Positions 51,311-63,383 of a stretch of DNA of 64,000 nt are shown piece by piece. The DNA is from Fratercula arctica (taxonomy: Eukaryota > Chordata > Aves > Charadriiformes > Alcidae): contig CANTUZ010000012.1 of NCBI GenBank assembly GCA_947846985.1, positions 24,018,135 through 24,082,134 on the forward strand, given 5' to 3'. Position 1 is the first letter of the stretch, and every line of letters begins with the position of its first letter. The notes under the pieces were generated by a model, which saw nothing but the letters and a program-made list of their open reading frames with translations, did not search any database and was not told the DNA's origin. The position numbers and the translations under genes were made by a program.

Positions 51311-53136
51311 TCCTGCATGGAGAGCCCTATGTAACAAACCCCACTATTATGATTTGTAATTCACAGAGCGCAACAGGACCTCTCCCTCCACCCGTATTTT
51401 CCAAGGGCGGAGGGCACGTGTAGTGAGAGAAGACAGAAGTTCAAGTAACCACAATGGTTTAAATAATTAGGCACTGTAGCTTTGTGCGTCTCTTTTCCTT
51501 TAAAAGCAAAATTTAGTGCTGCAGCTCAGGGGGTTTACAGCGTGCCCTGAGAGAAGGAGATGTTTGCACTGCTAGAGATTGCTAGGGAGGGGGGAGAAAC
51601 GCTACTGACAATTGAAAATAAACTAGGAGAAATGGCTAAAAACACTAATCAACCAGGAAGCCAAATTTCTTTTCAGAGGAGATGAAAGACTGTCTTTAAG
51701 ATTAATATGAATTTATCCCAGCAGGCAACTTTGGCAATCAGCTTTTTTTAGAGTATAATTGCTTTCCTGCTTCCCTCAGGTTTCTTTTTACATTGTTGCA
51801 TTACCTTAAGCACGGAACTAACAGAAAATCTATGCAGATAAAGTTTGCGTTACTTAAACAAGTGCTGTTGTAGGCTGAGGTCTTAATTTTTATTCAGAAT
51901 ATTATTTGTATCATAGCACAACCCCAGGGTACACACCAAACCGTCACCGCATAGTGCAGTCCCAGAAAGCTTAACACCTGCCAGACCAGAAAGTCCAAGG
52001 ACCAGAGATGCTGAGAAATGACACGTGAGATCAGTCGCAGAACTGAGAAGAAAATCCCCACCTGCCAGACTCTCCTATCTACAGGATCACACCGATTCCT
52101 ATTAAAATGTCACACTGTGGACATGATGAGTGCCATCAGATTACAGCCCAGCAAATGCCTCACAGCAAGGTATGGACATCAAGTACGAGCCCGCAGGAAC
52201 AAGTGAGAATACTGAATACATCTTCTCCTTTATCCCTTTTTTTCTCTAGGACAGAGAATGCACAGAAGACCGGAGAAGCAAACTAAAACCAGATACTCCT
52301 TAAGGGACTAGTGAGCAATATTTGATGTCTAAGCCAAAATAACTTGAAGGGGATGGCGGTGTCGTGACTGATTCAGATGCGCTCCTACTTCAGCTCCAAT
52401 TCCCTGCAGAGAAATGCAACACCGCACTTGCATCTTCTTCTCTGCTGCACAGAAACCAATACTCTGCCAAACTCTGGCTGAGTGGTAAAAGCAAAATTAA
52501 ACATTTATGCATCAGATGTGTGCACTCTCACTCATTCATTAGTGCAGACACTTTAATGAGGATGGGTTACAATCAGAGGGCCTGTTATCGCTGCTATCCC
52601 AGAGGCAGAAGGCTTTGTGTGAGCAAGTCACGAAGTTTTGGGGAGCTCAGGAGTTTTCCACCCACATAGCACAACCTCTTCCTAACCCATAAAGAGTAAT
52701 TTCCTCTTGTTCATAGCAGAAGCAGCTAATTGTGGCAATGGATGAGTCAGAATTTTATATCCTTCCTCATCACCATCAAAATTTGCAATTATATCTCATT
52801 CTTTCTTCCCTAGTGAAACCTTTGTAAAATCTGTCCCGCTAAGGAGAAATAACAAGCTGCAAACATGGGAAAGGAATTCTAACATGCAGCTCTTCCCTAT
52901 ATACTGCAAGCAACCTTTGAGCTTTACATCTGAGATCCATCCAAAATGTGAATTGCCAGCTTTACTACCTATGGGACAAAGGTGACACTTTTTATACGCA
53001 TCTCTTTTCAGAAGGATGGCTTCAGAGATACTGCCAAGGTTGAGACTGTAATCTGTACCCCCAAGATTACTAAGAAATCCTGTTTGCAAACCAAGTCCTA
53101 TTAAACCATCCCTGCAGTAACCTGGCCTCTGAACTT

Positions 53137-53312
53137 ATAGAATCATATCATAGAATGATTTAGGTTGGAAGGGACCTTAAAGATCCTCTAGTTCCAACCG
53201 CCCTGCCATGGGCAGGGACACCTCCCACTAGACCAGGCTGCTCAAAGCCTCATCCAGCCTGGCCTTGAACACCTCCAGGGATGGGGCATCCACAACTTCC
53301 CTGGGCAACTTC
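53137..53312 (-). mobile_element. CR1 LINE 3' end, minus orientation
   Basis: About 175 bases of CR1 3' end in reverse. The tail 'AGAATCATATCATAGAATGA' is at the left, followed by 'TTTAGGTTGGAAGGGACCTT', 'CTGCCATGGGCAGGGACACC', 'CAGCCTGGCCTTGAACACCT' and 'ATCCACAACTTCCCTGGGCA'. Relatively well preserved compared with the other copies in this window. Non-coding remnant. Confidence 0.95.
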
Positions 53313-56300
53313 TCCTCCTTTAGTCAATTATTCCCAGGCCCAAACTATTGGAAAAGCTTGCTTAGCATTTTTACACTGGAAGAAGGGTGACAGAGACAGA
53401 CACACACCGCAGTAACCTGATGAAGCTATTTGGCCCACAATTATCAGAGGAGGTCATAAAAGATGAGCTAAGAATGCTGACTTCAAAATCCATGAAGCTA
53501 AATGCTATGTTAACCTAGCAGGTGCCCAGCCAGAGCCACACAAATGTACACAAATCTGCAGTAAAAGAAGTATCAATGCAATGAATGGAACAGCTGGAAG
53601 AGGCAGAGACTGTTGTATCTATATGGCAAGCCAGCAAAAGTTAAGGAATTTGTTTAAGTAGGGAAAGCAAAATGTCCCCATTACCAGCCTGCATCACACA
53701 GGGTATTGAAGCATGGGGAAGGCTGCAGGAGCACGCCACCACAGAGACCCTTTGCTAGTGGTAACAGCAATTCAGTAGTTCCCATAGCAAAGCGTTATTT
53801 AAACCCTGCTCAAGCCTATCTCTACTTTCCCCAAATAACTGAAGTAGGATACTGAAAAGAACAAAGAAATAATCCAAAGACTGAATGTGGAAGTCAAGGT
53901 GCTAAGCACAAATGTGGACAAAATTTGAGGTGTTCGGAGAAAGCTGGGCCTCTGCAAACTGGCCAGCTGCCATTGATGGTGCACGCAAAACACCTCTTCC
54001 ATGGGGTACTGTGAACATACCTGAACAACCTACTGAGCTTCCACATCTCCCAAGGGATCTGACAAGGCTCACTCCGATCTGGAATTTGGCCTCCAGGACA
54101 CAGCCTGTTCCAGGGGGAGGTGAAACTCATGATGATCACTAACTTGTCCAGTATCCTCCAATATATTGATGAAGGTGTATTTGGTTCCACAGCAGGAAAG
54201 GCACAAATCTAATTCCTACAACAAAATAGATTTAGAATATTGGATTGGGTGGGGAGTGGAGGGTAAGGAGCCTGGAGGTGTGTCAAACACACAGTTAGGC
54301 TGTAGGGTAAACACCAGGGCATTTGTCAAGGAGTCCAAAGGTAGAAAAGCATGGGGCAGTGCTGGAGCTTAGCTGGACTATGTCCAGACTGGCTTAGTTT
54401 GGAAGTGCATAGCTTGGGAGAACTGTGTCTGCAAAACAAATCAGTGCCTGCACCATAAAGTAGTGGGAAAATATGTAACATTTAGTAGGCAACAGTGAGA
54501 AACGTTCCACCTGTGCTCAGTTAGATGGTGTTTTAACGTTGTGAAATGCAAACATGGCGCTCTTGGTGCAGACTTTGATACCACCATAATTAGGAAATAC
54601 CGAAAAGCAGAAAGCATTTTTACTCCTCAAAAAGAATCAGGTAAGTTTCATACTCACCATTTTTTAGTAATATGCTGGTAAGAATGGTTAAAGAACCTTT
54701 ATCTTCCATGCTAGCATATCTGACTGAGAAACTAAAGGATGTTGACACGCAAAAATAATTTTATGAAAGCAAAAAGAAAATAAGATTATAGAGACTATCT
54801 TCTATTTCAAATGGTTTTCATTGAAAGTAAAAATAGCCATGTCAATTGATACGCGGTATAGACTCTTTCAATACCTTACCCAAAGCAGAGGTGACGATTC
54901 TTACTTTTTGTAATTCACACCTGAGTGCCTTGCTCCCACACATTGCGTTAGGTCACACTGCCACAATCGCCACTAAAAATATGGCTCAGATGGGTTTATC
55001 CCGCACTCTTATAAACGGTTTTTCCTTTGCTGTAAAGATAACTTCAAGGAATGAACTCCAGTGCTCAGTCTAGAAAAGCCGTTCCCCCTCACAAATCAGT
55101 AATACAGCATGTCAGTAGATGGCACTGCTCGAATTCAATCTGAATCTGCACGTTTTCTCCCGGCGCAGCCAGGACAGCCGGGCTGCTAAGGCTCCACGGG
55201 GAGACTGGTTCATGCGTGGCACCAGCTAATTTAAAAAACATATGGCATTTGCTTTACAGAGAGCGAGAGAGCGCTTCCATATCAGTGCTTTAGCAAGAGC
55301 TGAACTACGGGTCAAATATGTTAGCAAAAGGCTTCTTTTAAGATGGCAGGAGTACCCGTTCAAAAGTTCAGCTACCATACTCCCACCTTTCAACTTAATG
55401 TTTTTCACCTACAACTACTTCATCGGGATGGATACTAGATATTCTGCTTTACATGAGCCTGGAGGGGACAAAACCATTCTGTACTTTAGTTGGAGCACTA
55501 CTGACGTTATTTAAGAGGACCTCTAGGCTACTTCTCCAGCCTTGCAGAGGAAAGGTCTGCAGGGACAGCAGCTCCACTTCTTCAGGAGTGTTCAGTTAAA
55601 GGGCTGTTCTGGAAGATGCTCCAGCCACTGCACAAAGGAGATGCACAAACTTGGTGCAGAGAAGGAAAGGTTTTATACACATATAGCTATATCTATGTGA
55701 ATATGTATGTATGTGTATACACACTAATTTTTTTTTCATACTCCTATGTAGTACATACCAAACTCCTTTGTTAGCCCTTTAGCAAAACAGACTCATAGTC
55801 TAAGAGGTTAGGTGCACAATACTCACGCATTTAGTTAGCTGCCAGAACACAAATAATTTTTACCCTGAACTGCACAAATATTTACAAAAACCATAGTAAT
55901 TTTTCCACAAGTTTTCAGACACCAGAAGGTGACATAATTCACACAGCAAGACTGCCAATATTCCAAAATCACCCTTTGTGTTGAATATCCAGTTCTCACC
56001 AATTACGTTCTCCACAATATACAGTTTAGATCAGTATCCTGGTTTAATGTAAGCCTTAAAAGCCATCCCCAAGACCACTCAGACATCAGAAGGGGAAGCA
56101 TTTAAAAACCACACTCCCTTACATGGCAAACGGCCTGCAGATTAAGACATCCTTGATGTTTTAGTAGTTAACATGTAGCAACATCACGTACTGCAACACA
56201 CTTCTTGCTGTACCTTATCTAACCTCCAAATATTGGAAGGGAATGAAAAGATGCCAGTATGTTCTGCCGCACACCAACAAGCTCAGCTAGCTCAGAGGTT

Positions 56301-56710
56301 TGAAATGAAACAGTAAAGAACAGGAGTCATCTCAACCTGGGCCTCAGAAGGCTAACGTGGGCCTCAGGCAGGTCCACACCCAGCTTCACCAGCAGCAGCA
56401 CCCGCTGCTCTTTTGCGGAAAGGAAAGGTGCCAAGTGGGTTTCAGGACACAGCGTTCTCCATGACATTTCCAGTAGCAGGTGTGCAGGACAGCTTGGTGC
56501 CATTGTGGGGAACACCACCGCTGCAGCAGGCATAGCCTTCCAGGAAGCCCACCACAGTCAAGCAGGGAAGACACACATTGGCAGCACTATTTTAAATTCC
56601 AAGCCATTTCTGCAGTGTTTTCTAGGATTAATGCTACTGAATAGCAGCCACGCCCCACATATATCTGGAAGGGAAAAGAAATAAAGCTTTTCCTTTCCCT
56701 TCTTATGTAG
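53313..56710. other. Intergenic DNA, no gene seen
   Basis: No recognisable exon. Open frames at 53894-54190 (minus) and 53912-54142 (plus) overlap each other and show no domain. A TA/TG-rich patch lies at about 55678-55725. The stretch 56330-56570 has moderate GC content and open frames on both strands but nothing I recognise. Confidence 0.55.
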
Positions 56711-57460
56711 GGTCCTGCACCAAGGGAGGAATAACCCCATGTACCAGTACAGGTTAGGGGCTGACCTGCTGGAAAACAGCTCTGCAGAGAGGGACCTCGG
56801 AGTCCCGCTGGACAACAAGTTGGCCATGAGCCAGCAATGTGCCCTTGTGGCCAAGAAGGCCAATGGTCTCCTGGGGTGCATTAAAAAAAGTGTGGCCAGT
56901 AGGTCGAGGGAGTTTATCCTCCCCCTCTGCTCTGCCCTGGTGAGGTCACACCTGGAGTACCATGTCCAGTTCTGGGCGCCCCAGATAAAGGAAGACAAGG
57001 AACCACTGGAGAGAATTCAGCAAAGGGCTACAAAGATGATGAGGAGACTGGAGCATCTCTCTTAGGAGGAAAGACTGAGACTTGGGTCTGTTTAGCCTGG
57101 AGAAGAGAAGACTGAGGGGGGATCTCATCAATGCTTATATCTAAAGGGCAGGTGTCCAGAGGATGGGGCCAGACACTTTTTGGTGGTGCCCAGTGACAGG
57201 ACAAGAGGTAACGGGCACAAACTTGAACACAGGAAGTTCCACCTGAACGTGAGGAGGAACTTCTTTCCTTTGAGGGTGGCAGAGCACTGGCACAGGCTGC
57301 CCAGAGAGGTGGTGGACTCTCTGTCTCTGGAGACATTCAAAACCCACCGGGGATGCATTCCTGTGCAACCTGCTCTGGGTGACCCTGCTCTGGCAGGGGG
57401 GCTGGACTGGATGATCTCCAGAGGTCCCTTCCAACCTCTACCGTTCTGTGATTCTGTAAA
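56711..57460 (+). mobile_element. CR1 LINE 3' fragment, plus orientation, with reverse-transcriptase C-terminus
   Basis: The longest CR1 copy here, about 750 bases. It starts in the coding region ('GGTCCTGCACCAAGGGAGGA') and keeps a readable frame at 56739-57065. That frame includes [60 protein letters not shown] and [20 protein letters not shown], the conserved C-terminal part of the CR1 ORF2 polyprotein. A stop at 57063 and a frame change separate it from the last coding piece (RGNGHKLEHRKFHLNVRRNF, then HWHRLPREVVDSLSLETFKT). The 3' end reads 'GGACTGGATGATCTCCAGAG' and finishes with the tail 'TTCTGTGATTCTGTAAA'. It is 5'-truncated and dead. Confidence 0.96.
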
Positions 57461-58690
57461 TACACTAAAAATAAAGAAACAAGCTTGAAGAAATGGTTGA
57501 GATACTTGGTATTCTATTTCCCTTGGCCAACACACAAAAAACTTCAAAATGATAGGAAAAATATTTTTATAAGGGAGTCCTAAACAGGGTGCCTGCCTAC
57601 GTGTTTTCGCTGCCTCGATGTTATTTAAACTTAAGCCTCATGCAGTTACAAGCACTTAGAAATAAAGGTACTACATGCATTGCAGATATAAGCTGTTTTA
57701 AAAGCCAAATATCATACGTTGCCTATGTAATAACTCCTATACATCAAAAAAACATCTTATCAGAACCAGTCTTTGATAAAAGACTGCAGAATTCAGTTGC
57801 CCAGCAGGCTAACTTGAAAGGAATATTTTAAATGCCTGTGCTACATTTTGTAACAGTTTAGTTTTTCTTTTTGGAGGGTGTGGGGGGACATTTAACTGTC
57901 ATCTTCGAGAGCACACCTTACCACTTGATCACCATGAGAGAGATCATTCACTGCCCAGCCTTTCCAATTGAGGAGAATTTCCGGTTAAACGCATCCTTGC
58001 TTCAGCTAGAATTGAATGTCAGATTGTTCATTTAGACAGGAATCACACACTGAGCATCTACCTCTTCCGTTATTTAAAAGGAAGCTTCTAAATCTTACAT
58101 TACAAGAACTGTATTTGCAGGAAATCAGAGACAAGAAAAGCCACTTTAATTTGTTTACAATTCTGTTTAACATTTGAAGGATTGGTGTGGAAAACTCATA
58201 AGGAGTTGTCAAAGCTGGCTACCGAGTATGCTTTTAGTGGGATAGCCATGCTACACGTAGAGTAAATTAAGTCAGTTACCTTGAAAAGATTTTATATTGA
58301 TCCTTTGACTAGCAGGTAAGATTAACATCAAAGCAAGATAAATATTAAGAACACAAGCAAATATGTTTGTCATTATTAAGAGTTGTGTCATGCAGCATAC
58401 ACAGAAGCAAATTATGGTGTAATACTCCACAATGAACAAGCAAAAATATTAAACATTATGTGACCTTTCATTAAGCGATGAGACAGCTAGAGTTTTAAAC
58501 AGGATAACAATTGACTGATGTCAAACTAGGTTTTCAAATATTGATGTAATAGCAAAGCATAGGATAGTCTCAAGGTTGTTTTTAGATAAATTACCTTCAT
58601 TTTTTACTTTGAGTATTACACATATAGTGCAATGAAGAGTGTCATCTGTCTATCAGGCCATGGAAAAAAAAAACAAAAACATCAGCACAC
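57461..58690. other. Intergenic DNA just beyond the SLC25A24 3' end
   Basis: AT-rich with no gene. The right end (about 58640-58690) is, on the minus strand, rich in T and GT runs just past the SLC25A24 poly(A) signal, as expected for a downstream processing element. Confidence 0.55.
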
Positions 58691-60992
58691 TCCAGCCAGA
58701 TAAGGAAACAAACATTTATTAGAAACCGGTAGTTTTATAGAGTTAAAAAGGTAAACATATGTTTAAGAGACAAAGAATATACAATTGAACACAGTCATCA
58801 TAAAGGCACATAATGAAAAATTAAATTTGAAAGACCCCATCTTTTCAACATTTGAAAACATCACCACCATAATTTTCAGTACTCGTAATGGCACTTGCAC
58901 ACTATAAACAAAATGGAGTAAGTCTAGAAGACAGACACTGCTGAACTCATCTCCACATCACACACACACAATACGTTTGCTCATTGGTCACAGTCAAACA
59001 AAATGATTAGGAACTGATCTCACACATCCCACGAAGGTACAAGGATGTTGGCAAAACCAGGAAACATTCATATCAGAAAGGCATTGTACATAGGTATGAT
59101 CTGGATAGAATGACTTTTTGTTTTTTAAAAAAAGTGCAAAGTCCAAGGTTTCCCTAAAGGGAAGGCCAAAAGACACAGTTAAAGCTGCCATTTTCTGAAA
59201 TCTGATAGAACAACATTTTACAATACAAATTTTACGGAGTTGTTATGTATCAGTTTATGGAGAATAAACACCAGCCATGGAAGCACTTAACACAGATTTA
59301 CATCTGATTGCCGTTTGAAAACTACAGCCCAAATAGTCTTCTGTATGCGGAACAAGGGAGGTTCATGTCTGCTTGCTTATTTTTTTGTTAAAAAAAAAAA
59401 AAATAAAGATAATTAAAAAAAGAGACCCTTAATGACCTTACAGGAACAAAGTTCTTCCTTCAGTAATCCAATTTCAGGAAGTGGCCTAGAAGCAGTTGCT
59501 TTTAGAAGGTCAAGATAAGTATAAAGATAATCCCGAATTTACGAAGATTAAGACACCACACACTGCAGAAAGCAGAGAAAGAGTAACAAATGAGTTTGGC
59601 AAGAATTGTTACTCTATTTCAGTGTTCAGGGCTGAAGGTAACTGAAATGTGGCACCACCACCCCCATACACACCACACGAAAAAGGAAGTCACTTTGGAA
59701 GTACGTGTTCATGGGAATACCTACTTTCTACATTGAGGAAGTGCTGCTTTGGTTTTTTTGAGGAGGAGCTGTTTCTCAAGCACTAACAAGTTCTGTGTGC
59801 GTGCTTTGCTCACTTCGTTAACAGGAATCTGATGGGCACCCGACATCAGCAGTCCCATTTGGTCACTTGGACAAAATGCTTCTGTATGTTACTCTCTGAA
59901 TTGCGCACACACAGCCAGCATGCACAGAAGACTGTGAGGGAAAGAGGATTTATCTCGCAGGACAAACCCGTAAAACCTTTACATAATAATGCAATCCTCT
60001 GTTAGCTAAAAGCACATAGTGGACTGTAGCCCTCTGAGTAAGGGAAAGAACAGGGAGTCTGAAATAAGAAGCATTTCTCTCCCCAAGGCAGCTATGATGA
60101 GCTCCGCTATTGGCTGTATTACAACCACTATCAGCTTAGTATTGGATCCACCATCCCGTTTTTAAACGGTAACTTGCACTTCTATGGAATGGATCTAAGT
60201 AACCAAGCTTTTTCTCTTCCTGTATATTATGATCCTACAAAGCATGCAGCTGTAGCCCAAAGCTTGTCACGGTGATGGTGCTAACATTTACAAGCGCAAT
60301 GAAAAGCGGGTCCAGTGAAGCAAGTTATGAAAATCACTGATTGCATTACAAAAATACCGTGTAAATCCTTTTGAGGTATTCTGATACCACGGAACAGCAG
60401 TTTCTCAGGCTCTTACTCTTCACAATAAAAAAAAAAAGTTTAACCTGAAGATGAAGGTGATGGGCTACATTCTAATGTGTTACTCCATCCTGTTTTTCAC
60501 AAACTTAACGTTAAGTCTTCAAAAATAACAATAGTAAGTGCTTACTTCTAGGCATGCAAAATGTTGCCTGTGAATTGCTTGAGTATAGGCAGCATGACAA
60601 AACAAAAAGTCACTTTCATATATTCAGTATCAAGGCAGTATAAATTTCTCCTACCTTTGGTTTGATCCAAGTCAAACACACATTTAGAAAAGACAAATAC
60701 AAAAAAAAAGCCAATGAGTAAAATATGCATGATTTCCTGAAAATATAAACATATTGTTGATTTAAAGATAGTTTCTTGATTTTTTTTTTTTAAACTCAGT
60801 GACATTTTAAAGTGCAACATAAGTATCTGTTTAGAAATGGTGAATTAGAATTTAAAAAGGTTTCTTCCCACTTCAGAAGTTGCAGCATCTCTCCACAAAG
60901 ATCTGTCTCTAATTTTGAGAGCAGATTACTTGAGAAATCATTTTTGTTCTGGTGTTTCCAACATTAGAAGCATCTCACCTTTTTCCTTCATT
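58691..60992 (-). other. SLC25A24: SLC25A24 3' untranslated region
   Basis: Sequence between the SLC25A24 stop codon (60995-60993) and the first good minus-strand poly(A) signal (AATAAA at 58720-58715). It is about 2.3 kb long, AT-rich and free of recognised transposons. I saw no other AATAAA on the minus strand in this interval, so a single long 3'UTR is the simplest reading. Several plus-strand AATAAA words (for example near 59264 and 60423) are in the wrong orientation. The exact cleavage site is inferred. Confidence 0.7.
58715..58720 (-). terminator. SLC25A24: Poly(A) signal AATAAA of SLC25A24
   Basis: TTTATT on the plus strand, i.e. AATAAA in the SLC25A24 direction. About 30-60 bases further on, the minus strand carries a T/GT-rich run (58650-58690 region), matching the arrangement of a cleavage and polyadenylation site. 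Confidence 0.75.
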
Positions 60993-61171
60993 TCATGCTA
61001 TTCCCAAATTCTGCTTCATTTTTTCATATACAACATAACTGATGCTGACAGCTGGAAGCACTTTCATAAAATTAGGGGCTATGCCCCTATAAAGTCCTCG
61101 GATTCCCTCTGTAGCAATAATTCTTTGAAAAAGACCGACCATATTTAGCTGTGGAGCTCCTTCCACCGAGG
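60993..61171 (-). CDS. SLC25A24: SLC25A24 last coding exon (end of third mitochondrial-carrier repeat)
   Basis: C-terminal exon of the calcium-dependent mitochondrial ATP-Mg/phosphate carrier (SCaMC-1), an inner-membrane protein that exchanges ATP-Mg for phosphate. It follows a pyrimidine-rich acceptor ending TTCTAG (AG at 61173-61172). The two leading bases complete an Ala codon split across the intron. It reads [58 protein letters not shown], stop. This contains the EGxxGLYRGxxPNxxKVLPA motif of carrier repeat 3 and its final membrane helix. Compared with the human protein as I recall it, the C-terminus is about two residues shorter and a Gly in PAVGISY is Ser here. Both would be tolerable differences. 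The 179-base coding length fits the reading frame of the upstream exon. Confidence 0.96.
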
Positions 61172-61192
61172 CTAGAACAACAAGATAATGTG

Positions 61193-61236
61193 TTATACAA
61201 CAGGTCTAGCAACATTATACAACAGGTCTAGCAACA
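61193..61236. repeat. Perfect 22-bp tandem duplication near the last SLC25A24 acceptor
   Basis: Two identical copies, 61193-61214 and 61215-61236, each beginning TTATACAACAGG and ending CTAGCAACA. The pair starts about 20 bases upstream (in gene orientation) of the acceptor AG, in the zone of the branch point and polypyrimidine tract. Confidence 0.92.
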
Positions 61237-61497
61237 TTAAAATTCTTAAGCAAGTATTAAACACCTGGGTGGTGAGCCTACCAGCACCTTTACGGCCATT
61301 GATTAAAACCGAGTCCTCAGAGAGGGGAGATCTCTTTAATCCCAGACATTTGAGAGAGATCCATGTGTCTAAATCCCACCAAAAAGCATTATCCACCTAC
61401 ATTCCTTTGGAAATCTAGACTCCTATCTTTACGTCTGTGCGCTAACCTATCAAGCAAAAATCTCACCTATGAAACCGTCACCTATGAATCGATGTTT

Positions 61498-61572
61498 CAT
61501 AAAAACATCCTCCAGAGCAAACATAAAAACATCCTCCAGAGCAAACATAAAAACATCCTCCAGAGCAAACAT
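61498..61572. repeat. 24-bp unit repeated three times in the last SLC25A24 intron
   Basis: Three identical 24-base copies (61498-61521, 61522-61545, 61546-61569) plus the first three bases of a fourth. Each unit begins CATAAAAACATCC and ends AGAGCAAA. The lack of divergence between copies suggests a recent expansion. Confidence 0.95.
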
Positions 61573-61934
61573 TGCTCTCTGCTTTCACAGGATGATGCAA
61601 GTCCCTTTCATTTTACCTCTAAAATTTAGGAAACATTCTAACTTTTAGAAAAGTGCTCCCAGACTATGACAGGAGCTCTACGTCTAGTAGTCTTGTATGG
61701 AATGTGGCTCTCAGAGCACACAGAGCACTAGTGTCTGAAATGTTACATCTGAATTAAGTATGAAGAACAATGTTGGGCGCGATAAGAAGGGACCAATATT
61801 AAGAAGAATTTTCCAGGTAAGTCCTTGGTTTTCCAAGTTGTTTTTTTTTATTTCCATGTCTCTGCTACAGCTATCCTCAATGATACAATTTCCACGTGAC
61901 CACACAGAAACATTCTCAGTACAACAGGACTCAC

Positions 61935-62085
61935 CTTGAGCCTGCATGCGCGTTCTGATAAGAGCAAGAGGGTAACTGGCTAACTGCCCACACGTGCTGG
62001 AAACAGTACCGCATCCCAACAATACAAAAACACCTGGGTTAGCGGAGCTTGATGCATAGTGTTCTAGCCATGTACTCTTTAAGAG
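61935..62085 (-). CDS. SLC25A24: SLC25A24 penultimate coding exon (start of third carrier repeat)
   Basis: Fifty codons plus one base. It begins in frame after the acceptor CTTGGCAG (AG at 62087-62086) and reads [50 protein letters not shown], then G of a split codon before the donor GTGAGT. The segment holds the fifth transmembrane helix of the carrier and the repeat-3 signature [14 protein letters not shown] (the Px5RxR form of the mitochondrial carrier motif, in which the usual acidic residue is replaced, as in other SCaMC proteins). The match to human SLC25A24 is close throughout, including the [17 protein letters not shown] core. It joins in frame to the exons on both sides. Confidence 0.97.

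Positions 62086-63383
<1,298 letters not shown>

Larger units (their letters stand above)
46517..53136. other. Intergenic DNA, no gene seen, with a CpG-rich block near its right end
   Basis: Mostly AT-rich unique DNA with short chance open frames and a 14-base A run at 46742-46755. A pyrimidine-rich run (about 50740-50790) leads into a CpG-rich block at about 50940-51310, annotated separately. No exon on either strand has a recognisable protein match. Confidence 0.6.
61172..61934 (-). other. SLC25A24: SLC25A24 last intron (763 bases) with two tandem repeats
   Basis: Bounded by GT at 61934-61933 (CTCAAG|GTGAGT) and AG at 61173-61172, a phase-1 intron. It contains a 22-base duplication (61193-61236), close to the acceptor, and a threefold 24-base repeat (61498-61572). 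Otherwise AT-rich. Confidence 0.9.

Noticed and set aside
53894..54190. Possible processed pseudogene around 53.9-54.4 kb
   Set aside because: Plus and minus frames were read for a known protein and none appeared. No poly(A) tail or target duplication was seen.
56327..56574. Open frames on the minus strand just before the CR1 copy
   Set aside because: They precede the recognisable CR1 start and do not match CR1 or another protein I know.
56739..57065. CR1 reverse-transcriptase frame considered as an active gene
   Set aside because: Only the C-terminal part of ORF2 is present, it ends in a premature stop and the remaining coding piece is in another frame.
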